Below, piece after piece: positions 25,131 through 36,751 of a stretch of DNA of 64,000 nucleotides. The stretch comes from Solea solea (Eukaryota; Chordata; Actinopteri; Pleuronectiformes; Soleidae). A program made the translations under genes and the position numbers. The stretch lies in contig NC_081151.1 in NCBI RefSeq assembly GCF_958295425.1, positions 14,046,606 through 14,110,605 on the forward strand, written 5' to 3'. Positions within the stretch are counted from its first letter, which is position 1. The number at the start of each line of letters is the position of its first letter. Below the pieces are notes generated by a model. The model searched no databases. It saw only the letters and a list, made by a program, of their open reading frames with translations, and was not told the origin of the DNA.

Positions 25131-25990
25131 TGCTGGTCGTGGTCGCCATCAGCAGTGCTGTCGCTACACCAGACTCCTCTGTTAAATATTGAGATTTAAG
25201 ACATTTCTCGGGTAATTGTTGGAGATTAACTCACGTTTTTAGGATTGTTAAGTATTTTTAACTGATCAACAGTTTGGCATTGTTCGGCTTGATTCTTGTA
25301 TCGGACGTCTCTTACTATGACGGCACTCTGGCGACGTCGCGCACTTGGAACCTTACCAGAGCAGGTACTAACCAGGTACTATTGCTAGTGGAAACGCAAA
25401 ATAACCGTGCCGTGCTGCGGCAAGTCGAGTCCAGAAAATGAGGTTGATTCATCCTCTGCTGGCCATCTTTTGTCCTGCCAGTCTTCATTTGGTCCATGAT
25501 GAAGACCTCTCATGCCAGGCCACAGACTCCATCGTTCTCCCATTCACCCTCTTAAATAATAAATGGGTGCTTCCATTATGAGCTGCCACGAGCCCTGAAT
25601 CACAGTAAGTCATGCTCCTGGGAGCGGGGGAACGTTTCTGCACACAAGTTCATTCATGTGGTTATTCTGAGACATTTTTCAGTTACTCCAGTGAACTCAG
25701 CATGAACAGAGCTCCATTTGATTTTTGTCCAGTTTCAGGTTTGTTTGTTGAACGATCTTGGGAGTTGTGAGAAGCCTTGAGTCAGTATTTGAAACCAGAA
25801 ATTCACTTCACCTGCAACCAGGCGCCCATTGGACGATACTAGCTGTCAATCACACATTCTCTGCTTTGTTGTCCATTTTCCACTAAATGAGAAAATCATG
25901 TACAAAACTTATATGTTCTGTTGAAGAAGAGCTGAAACTAGTGAGGGCGACCATTAACTCCTCATCTTCATCCTGATGTTGTCACAACTG
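25130..25990 (+). repeat. Dispersed repeat, copy 2, with an internal insertion
   Basis: It matches 8370-9040 in the same block order: GTTGGAGATTAACTCACGTT, GAACCTTACCAGAGCAGGTA, then ACTTCACCTGCAACCAGG and GCTGTCAATCACAC. About 340 bp between 25440 and 25780 is absent from the first copy. Confidence 0.65.
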
Positions 25991-27719
25991 GAGGAAAGTT
26001 ATATGTGCACACAGTGAGCTGAGCGAGTGAGACCACACTGAGGGACTGTCCACACGGAAACAAGTGTAGGTGATCTTATTCCAGGTTAGCAACATTTAAG
26101 AGAGTGCCTTAGGCTGGCCACAATAAAAGGCCACTCTGAAGGGTTCAGTTTTATCACACAGCACAATGCCAAAGATGTTACAAGTTTTGAGGCATGCTGA
26201 CTGCAGGAATGTCCACCAGAGCTGTTGCCTGTGAATTGAATGTTCATTTCTCTACCATTTCTTCCAAATTCATAAGATCACCATCACATTCACTAGACTA
26301 AATCCATCCAGGATGACAAAATGTAATGCTACTTATTGCTACACCTACTGGCAACAGAGGGGGTCTCCCTGGAAGAGACTCTCAAGAGTAAAAAGGGATG
26401 TATGGTTCAGGTGGCGCTAGACCGGCTCCACCTATGACAGTCAGCTGATTGGGCGACAGAAAAACTCCCTTGCGACCTGTGTTTCTTCAACACCAGCATT
26501 TCAGTCTATTCTCATACACAGCTTGACGTCTTGCTGAGACAAACAGCCAAAAACTGAGCAGGAAAAAAGAGCTGCTGGATGTCCTCCATTGTTGTCTGTT
26601 GTCATGAGTCGTTGTTGTTGCATCGGCATGATGTTATGGTTTCACTTATTAGTTATTTACTTAGTTCTGTTGGCCTTGTTTCTGTCCATTAACAGTAACA
26701 TATATACACACAAAAACCCAACTTCCATGACTCGGAGTGAGGAGTTTAACAAAGGTTGACCCCTATAGTGACCCTATAGTTAGCTTTGACACACCCCCTG
26801 GCAGGAAACAACGCAGTTCTTTCCATAGAGACAGACAGCACAGAAATCAGGCAATATGTCAGAAATCTCATTTCTTTGCCAGATGTTTTCATCATAAAAG
26901 TGAAGATGATGGAAAGACGTGTCAAAACAGTCGGAGACAGACCAATGGGGGAACATTCACTGGATCTCCGCACATCCAGAGAGACCTTGGAGGTGAATCA
27001 CTGCTGTGAAACAATTTGGAATGGAATATCTTAGCCAAAGTCCAGTCAATTGTGTCTCTCTTGAGTCTTATATTTGTCATCCAAAAGCCACACGTTATTA
27101 AAAATCCACCAAAAGAGTTTTCTTAATTTTAACACTTGTTCACCCCCCACTTGCATGACAGTTGAGTGGTTCCACAGTGAGCCAGGCTTGGCCAAAGCTG
27201 CTACACCATTCTATATTCACATGGATTGTAATATATAATTCATAGAGCAGGATTAGTTGAGAGTACTGGTCCCAGACCTGCTCCCTGCACTGATATGACA
27301 ACTACTAACAATACTGGACATGCCTCGCTATTCACTGCACATTATAATAATATATTCCAGGGTTTTTTATCTTAGACACGCGTAAATAATGAACAAGCCA
27401 TTTCAAAATTTAATAGCCCCAAATTTAATGATTCAAGATAATGTTGCTTGTATAAATTTGTAATGTGGCCAGGAAATACACGGAATAAGCCTTTCTTCCT
27501 CCCCCTGACCAAACAAACCGAGAAGGAGAAGAGTAAGTGTGGGATGATGACGTGGTGAAGGAGAGGAGAAGATTGAAGAACAAGGACACACACAGGAGAA
27601 TTGAGAAATGAGATGAAGTTTAATCTCAGACTTTTACACATCAACAACTACTGCATACAGTGAAATGGTGAGGGTTCTCTGGATTTTGTTGTTAAAGCTA
27701 GGAGCTCTCGCACACAGAC

Positions 27720-27720
<1 letters not shown>

Positions 27721-27784
<64 letters not shown>
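27721..27784. repeat. (TC)n(AC)n compound microsatellite
   Basis: About 22 TC units run directly into about 10 AC units. Confidence 0.95.
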
Positions 27785-29029
27785 GTAGTACAGAGATCTG
27801 TAGAAAAGCAGCAGAGGTTGGTTAAAGAATGTGGCGATTGCATTAAAAAAATACAGATTTGAGATGGAAAAAGCATTCATGTGGTGCAGCAGTGGATTCT
27901 CAAAACAACCAAGCAACACGTGAACACAAAAACCAAATTTCTACATGGGGACCCAGTTTTCATGATGGCAAACTATTGTGACCCAAATCCCAATAGCAAT
28001 CCAGTCTTTGGAAACCACTGGTCTAAAGCGCGTCGGTGGGTCTCCACATGCCAACTGGCTATGGCCGTGACCAGAAAACCATGAACTCCACTTTGTTATT
28101 TGCAGGAAGGCTTGTGAAATGTAACGGGTCAACTCCATGTCTGATTCTACACCAGCATGTCTAAAAAGGTGGAATAGGCTACGTTTAAAAATGAATCACC
28201 TGTGGTGTTATTTGTACTTTAACCAACAATTATTTCTGAAAACAAACCAGCAGTAAAGAGCAGCAACAGGTGAACAGCTGTAATCTATTTCCCTAAATAA
28301 TTCAACAGGCTGGTGTGAAAAAGCTGCAGGGATTTTTGTTGTTAAGGTTATTGTTCTGCCTTTGTTTGGTCTTCATGAACAGAAATGGTACATTATTTGT
28401 ATCCATCTGAAAACCGCTTCAGTCAAGCAATACTATCAGACCTGCCAGGGGGAGAATGTGTGTATAGAGCAGCATCGCAGGGGTGGGAGGGGACAGGTTT
28501 TTTGAGCAGAAGAATTCACTTCCGAAACTTTTCATGTGCACATCTATATGTTTTCAGTCAAACTCTAACCTCTCACTTAACTAGCTCAATGTTCTACATC
28601 TTTCTTGACAAAAAAACAAATAACTTCCTGTGCCGAGAAACAGCTCGCTGCAGGTGTGCACAAGCTCAGTGAAAACATGGCAGCTACAGGGAACAACAGA
28701 AAAGTTTACCGTCTTTAACAGTCGTATTGTTTGGCTTTGTAAATCACCCACTTCCTCACACCAACATCTATAGAGAAAATCAGTGATTTTATATTACAGC
28801 ACACAAGAGTTGTTGATCCATTGCTGCCTCCATCTGTAAGTTTATATGTGTTGTTCAGTGACTTGGCATTTGAAATCCTTTGTTCAGGTTTACCTCAGTG
28901 ACACAAGCCTATCACAAGAGGCAGCGGAGGGCCAGCAGCTCCTGTGTGCCCACAAGCTACAAGTGATGTTATCCGATTTTCTCTATGGACTTTGGTGTGA
29001 GCAGTCGGGTTTTATTTATGTTTTTATGT

Positions 29030-29073
29030 ATGTATGTATATATGTATATATATATACACATATATACACACAC

Positions 29074-29138
<65 letters not shown>

Positions 29139-29172
29139 TTTGTATATATATGTATATATACATATATATATG
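29030..29172. repeat. TA/CA microsatellite block
   Basis: Alternating ATGT, ATAT and ACAC runs of about 140 bp. All open frames over it are artefacts. Confidence 0.92.
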
Positions 29173-29388
29173 GCTTTGAGTAACAAACACCAATAACTGT
29201 GTCACACATCAGTCCCTTTATGTGACATCCTCAAATACTCACTGACATGAACATACATTCATCAAGATTCTTTTAAAACATTAAAATAAACAAAGTCCTT
29301 AAACTACGTCATGAAATGCAAAAATAATCTTTCACTCAAGCCAGTATCACTTTACAGTCAGACTACCATTATAATGATTTTTTTAATC

Positions 29389-29409
29389 TTTATTTTTAGG
29401 TTATTTATT
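29389..29409 (-). terminator. setd3: Candidate setd3 polyadenylation signals
   Basis: Two AATAAA hexamers on the minus strand (29389-29394 and 29404-29409) lie about 600 bases after the setd3 stop. No other AATAAA was found on this strand between them and the stop codon. Use is inferred. Confidence 0.35.
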
Positions 29410-29999
29410 TGGTTAACACTATGCTAAAAATAATAAATATCCGATGAAGCAGACAATTAGTCATTTCCTGTTTTATATAAAATCTTATTAATGATAAACT
29501 TAATTAGAAATCATTGATTCATCCATTATAAGGTCATCTTATGGTAAAGTGTTACCTTTTGGCCAGTGTTTGTTAGTCTTGGGAAAATAAGAACATTTCT
29601 CTTTTCCATCTGTTCTTCAGCTTGAAATGATATTAAGCAGGAAGGAAACAGGCCAGTGATGGTCTGCAACAACAAAAAAGCTCTATACAATATGATTGTC
29701 GATTCAAAACATACTGCACACATGTGAAGACTAACTGCAGTAATTAAACAAACAAAATAAACGGTCAAGATCAGGGAGGTTTTAACTTTCATTTCAAAAT
29801 GTCAACACAAACTTTGATTGGTTCAAGTTTGTGAAGTTCAGCAGCGGACAACGGAGAAAAAGCCACGCTGGATGACCACAGTTCTGCCCACTTTCTATCG
29901 TCTTTGTTTTGTTTTGTTTCAGCATCTACGTATCCGAGTCATTTAAGAGACACAAAAATAAATAAATAGCATGGGCTGTGGCTGTGGAGTTGAATATAT

Positions 30000-30446
30000 T
30001 TAATCACTCTTCTCTTTGAGATTCTCTTCAGTTCGCTTGGCCACTTCTCTTTGGCCATTCTTCTCTGAACTTCCAGTCGAGTCCAAAGCTGACTGAACCT
30101 CCTGCACTGGCTCTACATCAGCCTCCATCCTGTACACCAACTTCTCTCCGTTAAGGAGGTGATTGTGCTCCTCCGCTTGGATCTCCTGGCCTTCTTCCAC
30201 CTCTTCCAGCTTACGCAGAATAATAGGAAGCTTTGTGTCTGCCTCCGTATTCTCCAGCAGAGCGATGTCGCTCTCCTCATAGTGAGGCAGCAGGGCGCCC
30301 TCCTCCAGTTTCTGCTGGAAGTGCTGACGTTTGGCCTGTCCACTAGACGACACCTTCTCCAGGATGTGCTTCTCAGCCAGGCGGAGCTGGATGGCCACGC
30401 GAGAATGCAAGGATAGATCGGGTTTCTCCAACATGGTGCGGTCCTC
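30000..30446 (-). CDS. setd3: setd3 last coding exon, C-terminal tail and stop
   Basis: Acceptor TTCCAG precedes GAGGACCGC. It encodes EDRTMLEKPDLS, the LRLAEKHILEKV helix and an acidic, low-conservation tail, ending in TAA at 30002-30000. Phase 0 entry. Confidence 0.95.
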   Translation of the reverse strand, partial: EDRTMLEKPDLSLHSRVAIQLRLAEKHILEKVSSSGQAKRQHFQQKLEEGALLPHYEESDIALLENTEADTKLPIILRKLEEVEEGQEIQAEEHNHLLNGEKLVYRMEADVEPVQEVQSALDSTGSSEKNGQREVAKRTEENLKEKSD

Positions 30447-33400
30447 CTGGAAGAGACCACGTCAGGAGACATGAGACAGAAAGAAAGCGGGAGAGAGAGA
30501 TAGCAAAAGGTTGTGAGAGGAAGGCAGAAAATAGCAGACATACCATTCATGCAAACTATTTCTTAGTTCTTGTTAAATTCAACACTCTATCTTCTTGTAA
30601 TGGTGATCTTAGCTCCGCCTTAATGTACAGCCAGGGGTCACTGGATTCATTTTCAAAATGTTTCCATAACTTTCCCAAAATATTTCACCCAACTTCTATC
30701 AGTAATTTTAAGTAGTTTAACAAATGTACAGTGGCATTTTCAAAATAACAGAAAAAGGGCCACAGCAAACAAGGTCTGTGAGACCAAGAAGAAAATCAGA
30801 GAGAACTGTATGTAGGATTACTAGAAAAGCAATCACAGGCTTTGCAGCAAAATGATAGATTTGGTATGAAACATCTTAGTCAACACGTCTTACACTATAC
30901 TGTGTGTATCTTGTGATGCAGCTCATAGTCTTAAATCCGATATATTTGATATCGGATGGAGCCATCCGTAATAGAGCTGTCACGTTTTCCAAAAAATAAG
31001 TACCAACAAATTAATAATGACCCATAAATCGTTTGAATATATTCAAATATACAGTATGCACCCTGCATATATTTGAACAATGTTGGCAGAAGTAATAAAA
31101 ATTCACAAGGTTTCTTGAATGCATCTTTAACCTGCTGCACATCCTGCAGAAGTGATGAAATTGACCAGGGTCTTTGAATGCATCTTGCCAGCTGCTCCTG
31201 TTGGCTCAACACGGGGTGAACCCTGCATTACTTTCACTAGCTCTCATGTGCTGGAGTTTAGAATATTTGATTAATAATATTCCAATAGCACTTTTTTTTC
31301 TCACCTTGTCAGACCACAGATTATTTAAGCAAAGTCTGAGTGCTTGGACTTGTTGCTGGGACTGGGTTGATTATTATTTACCACAAGAAATTAACCACAA
31401 GACAAATATCATGTGTACTTCCCTCCTCAAGTTTTTACACAAGGTAAATTGTTAAATTCTGATTTCACAAGCAAGACTCCTACGAACTGACCTCTGATGT
31501 AGTCTTGTAGGTCTTGAGCAGCAGGGCAGCTCTCATCTCCAAGAAAGTCCACAACTTGATCTCGTTCTCCCAGCTGACAGGAAACTCACTGTTGCCCAGG
31601 GTGAAGATCTTGTTCATGGCCCGCTCTCCAAGCAGGTAATCCTTCAGTTCCTCTGAAATGAAGCGACTTGTTAGCACATGCTACATGTAGTGTACTGTGG
31701 TTAAAAAGGATTCAAACAAAGAAAGAGCAAGCTTTATACTGGCCAATTGAGTAACGATTCAAGAGGCATGACAAATGGACGTAGAAAAAATTCCTCTGTA
31801 CGTAATTGGATAGATCTACAACCAATCAGATCAATCACCATGTATGCAGCGTGATGGAAAACGTGTCAACAAAAGTGCTTGTAGTATTTTTGTAGGAGCG
31901 ATGGCTATTTAGTAATGCAAGAATTAAAGCCTGCGCCACACCACACTTTAAAAGAGGTCCCCTTTTTCTGCCATGCAGTTGCGTGGCAGAGAGTATGGTG
32001 TGAAAACGCAACTTCTGTTCTTTAATGCAGCATTCAAGTAGTAAGAAGGCTTTCATCTACACCATTTAAATACTCAAGACCAACAGCATTTTAAAAGAAG
32101 ACAGTGATTTTGTATTACCAGTTTGTTCTTGTGTTTTCAATCTTATCAATAAAACCTTTTGCAAGGCTTGACTTTGTATCGTAGTCATACAAATAATCCA
32201 CCCATTACATACAGTACATAATGCAAGTGTTGTGGGCCAAGCCTGGCCCATTAAGAGGGATGTGGCCTTGTTTGTACCGTGTGTGTGTGTGTGAGTGGAG
32301 AAGAAGAAAAGGAGATAAAGTGTCAGCCTGTAAGAAACTCCTAAATAACAGAAGGAATTGTAACTCAGAGGGGCTGTGTGGTACATGTTTGCTCTCTTGT
32401 ACGAAAATAATGTGCCTCTGTTCACACAAGAGTTGGTCCAAACTAGAGTTCTCAACGGGCCTAAAAATTGCAACCCGAACCGACGCGGCCGGCCCGTGGG
32501 TCGGGTTGTGCAGTATCGTTGGCATTTTGCTGGCAGTTATGTCTGAGTCGTTCTGCCCATAGCAGCACAAGATGCAGAGTGGGATACGAACACAGGCAGC
32601 TAACGGCAGGTCAATGAACGCAGTATAAGCAGTGGTGGGATAGAGAAGGCAGCAGCAGTGGATCAGTGACCACGGCGTTGTAGCCACTTAGAGTTACCTT
32701 ACTGACCCGCCCCCCCCCCCATTCCATTCACAAAAACAGGGGCCTTTGGCAGTTCTGGACAGCTGTTTTTTTTTTCTTCCTTCATGGGCCACAGCGTCTG
32801 GGCCCCGGTGCATCTGCACCAGTTGCAGCAATACTTACGCCACTGGCTAGCTTTATTGGTTGAGAGCAGCAATGGTTTAATGTCTTGAAGATGATTAGAT
32901 TGAATGGCCAAAACTAAATCACAACAAAAACACATGCAGGTGTTTCTTCTCCTTTCATTGTTTTACCATTGATGGAAATTAGCCATAGTGATGGAGAACT
33001 TTAATCCCTGTAGTAACGGCATCTAACGACTTTTGCCTGAAAAGTTATTTTAATAATCAAATTAATGTGTGTCTGAACGTGTCTGAATTCAATTACTTTT
33101 TCAGTATGTTATGATTATATTTCCAGAAAGAATATGGTTATTTTTTGTGAAGCTGAGCTGGATTTTCCTGGATGTCATTAAACGCATCCTAGCTCCGTGG
33201 ATTTGCTCTAGTATCATTGCTGGCCTTTCGTTGAAGCTGCCATTTCCTATTTGTTATAACTTTGACTGATGTGTGTCGTCAGCCAATCAAATTTTGATGC
33301 ATAGTGACAGAACGCCCCAGGCCCAGCGATGTGTCTGGCACTAGCCCCTGCTGTTGTCATCAACGACGTTTGAACCTTTGGCGGGTTTTGAAGTAAGCTA

Positions 33401-35988
33401 TGGCCACTGCAGTAACACCACCGATCCATCATGTTTCTGATCTCCTTCGTGTGCACTTCTCACGCGATCGTTTGGAGAAGAGAAGGAAATTATTTCAAGA
33501 GGAAGACCTACACCGAAGAGGTACATCATTTACGGTAGTTCGAGTGTTAATGATAAATTGATAACACTGGTGAGGACAAAACTGTTGATCATAAATAGTG
33601 CCGTGGACGTGTTCCCCGCGTAGCTGACGCCTATGCTTATGTGGAAGCTTGTTTTTGTGTCATATAGTGGCTTGTGAAATTGCGGTTGCTGAGTGACATA
33701 ACAGAAGATGTGGTGGTAATGATGCAGTAGCCTATAGATGTGCAGTGGTGTACGTGTGCGCTATGGTTGTTGCAGATCAACTGTCTCGTGAATATAGTCG
33801 GTGTTTGTGGATGTTTTTTTTTTGTTTTTTTTTTTTTTACTGAAGGCCCTGACTGAAACCCCACGGTACGCTACTGCTCAGTTACATGGAAGATGAAAGA
33901 GGAGTGCTGCACCTTGGGTGTGTGTGTGGGTTTGTGTGCGTGCGTGAGTATTCCATCATGTCACATCTGTTATGTCACACACAAACACACAAGGCGTTGG
34001 GGGCCATTTTAAAGATTAAAATAAAGCAAAAAAAAGTAAATAATATATCAAGGTCATGAAGACAAGTTGTGTGACAGAGGAGGATGTGGCCTTGTGTGAT
34101 TAGGGATTTATGATACTGCTGCTGTTCTGCATACATGCTGATGAATATTGCAACTCCACCCCCCCGGTGGACTTCCCCTTCCACACATCTGGTGGCCTGC
34201 CTTGATCAATTAAGCAGCTTGGGAAGGGACAGGCCTTGCTCTTCCCCTCTCTGTCTCCTATAACTACACCTCTCTGTCTCCTCAACCTCCACTTCTTCTG
34301 TCTCCTATGTCTCCACCTCCTCTTTGTCTCTTCCCTTCTGCTGGGGTGTGGAAGAAGCAGTCACTTGACATCTGTCCCACATGAGTATCACAAACTGTGG
34401 AGTGCTTTACTTTAGTGTATTCAACCAGGTTTGCAGCTTGGAGGTTGCAGGTGTATCTGACCATATCCCATAATTCTTTGCGTGCCAGCGGCAAATCTGT
34501 TCCAATACAAACAAGATGACGGAGGGAAGCGTCTCGAGTGGCAGCAGCGAGTTTGTTATGAAATGTAAGTATGACAAATCAATCAAACAAAACAAATTAA
34601 ACGTGTTTTCTGTACTAAAAGTTGTGCCGCTATTGATGTAATTAATAAGCACAAGTCACAAGACTGGCTTTGCTGTTCGCTGTCTGCAAGCACCAGGAAA
34701 CAGTCGTTTCAATCACGGCGTAACTTTTACACTTTTGTTTTAAGTTAAACTTGACTTAACATAGATGTGGCGGGTGTATATAAGGCTTATTTTGCCACGT
34801 ACACTAATTATAGTTGGTGGTATGAAAGAAACATACCGTAATCATTTTATTATTTTGAAGGGACCAAGGAGCAGACGGCCGAATTTATTTGCCTGAGAGG
34901 TGAAAAGGACCACCTTTTTTCCGGGGCAAAAAAATCGGCCAGTGTTGCCTGGCTGTAAATATTGCATTGGTAATTCCTAAAAATAAGCGTAATGTTATGC
35001 CTATAATGATAATTTTAACTCTGAAAAGGGGCAGCACCATGTGTAATTTAAAACCCCTGTGCTAAAACTACTGATACATCTTCCCTTGTTGTCTATTGTC
35101 TCTGAATAGTAGTATTTTGGAAACAATGGGCCTGCAGGGCGACATAACTCCCTTGCAGGCAAAAAAGTGTGACAACCTGAAAAAAAAAATTTGTATAGTA
35201 TGTATATATTAGTTTGTCTCTTCAGTGGTTTACATTATATTTGGTTTATCATGGGCATTAATAATATACTTTTTTTTAAATGTATTTCATTGTTGTTATT
35301 GTTCACTTTAATGATGAATCCTCTGTTTCAGGACTGCAAGTGTCCAGGCTCAGGGGAAGGAGTGAGTGGGAAGCCCACTGCTGCAACTTGGCCCAGGTAT
35401 GTCCACATGGATGAGGTGCTGGGACAGAAGCGCTTCATTGCTCCGCCTGTCCTTATCGCCTCCATCCCTGAGAACAGATGAGGGCCAAGTTCAGCAGTGG
35501 GTGGACGACAGGAGGGTGGCGAGTAGGAGGAGGAGGTGGTGCAGGTGCAGTTGCCACAACCTCGGAGGCACTCTAAAAGGAAGAGGGACAAGGAGGGGGA
35601 ACTTGGCGACCTCCTCAGGGAGGACATGAAGCGACAGAGGGAGATGGAGGAAAGGAACGAGAGGAGGATGGACAGACTCCTCTCCATCCTTGAAAGATGT
35701 GTCCAAAAGGATTAAATAATTAAAAAAAATGTGTTTATATGAAACAACCAAATAACTTAATTTAGACGTACAAAATTTCTTCGCTAGCTAGGGGGAGCCG
35801 TAGAGCAGGCAAGTGTCGTCTACCGCCTGCCATAATTAGAAGAAGAAGAAGCTGGAGGATTGGTGACGTAACCAGGGGGTAGGTAGACTGGACCGTCTCA
35901 TTTCGCAGCGCTTGACTTCCTAGTCCTCCGAAGCATTCGGTCGACGGAGGATACTCCATAGGGTCCAGTCCCTTAATTGGGACACAGC

Positions 35989-36038
<50 letters not shown>

Positions 36039-36709
36039 GGGATGTAACGATTACCGGTATGACGATAAACCGCGGTAAAATTCCCGACGGTTATCATACC
36101 GTTTCAAATTTTAATTATCGTTAAAACCGTGATTGATTACCGCAACTGATTACCGAAAAACTCACAGTGATACTGCTCATTTCCTGGAGAAGCAGCAGCA
36201 CCTGAACGGCACTCGCTCAAGCGGGCGCGCATGCGCAGTTTGCACTGTCTGTCCAGCGACAACACGGCTGAAGCCACCTGCGCTCCAGAGATTACCCCCC
36301 TAAGATCAGAAATCTGGGCATATTTTGTATTTTTAAAGGATGTTGAGAGTAAAATAATTGAAGACAATCAATCCTTGTGCAGAAAATGCAAAAAAAAAAT
36401 CTCCGCGAACTTCGCGGCGCGAAGCCACTTCCAATATGATGAGCCATCTCCGTGACCACCACACACAACTTTTCAGCGGGTAAGTCAACAAAAACGGGAT
36501 TTCGGAATAGTGGGAAACGTCATGGTTTGTCTCGCGAAAGCGAGTAGTGTGCAGACGACAGGTACCGTAGCAGACCAAAATGTGTTTGTTTCTGTGTTTT
36601 TTTATTTTATTTTTATGCTGTGTACGACCGCTGCTACTTAATTATTATACGACACAGAGTGAGGACCTGTGTGTGTGTGTGTGTGTCAGTCAGTCAGATG
36701 ATAATTATT

Positions 36710-36751
<42 letters not shown>

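Larger units (their letters stand above)
25990..29380. other. Spacer between repeats and the setd3 3' end
   Basis: No gene was recognised. It holds a TC/CA compound microsatellite (27721-27784), a repeat near 28720-29000 resembling 62110-62400, and a TA/CA microsatellite (29030-29172). An open frame of 82 codons near 26786-27034 has no assignable domain. Confidence 0.45.

Noticed and set aside
26786..27034. 82-codon plus-strand frame with balanced composition
   Set aside because: It looks protein-like, but I recognise no family, and no start context, splice borders or neighbouring exons support it.
28846..29209. Overlapping frames on both strands rich in Tyr, Ile and His
   Set aside because: They translate the TA/CA microsatellite at 29030-29172.
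35366..35629. 87-codon plus-strand frame
   Set aside because: It is a shifted frame of the last exon of the MADF pseudogene; the homologous frame is the one broken by two stops.
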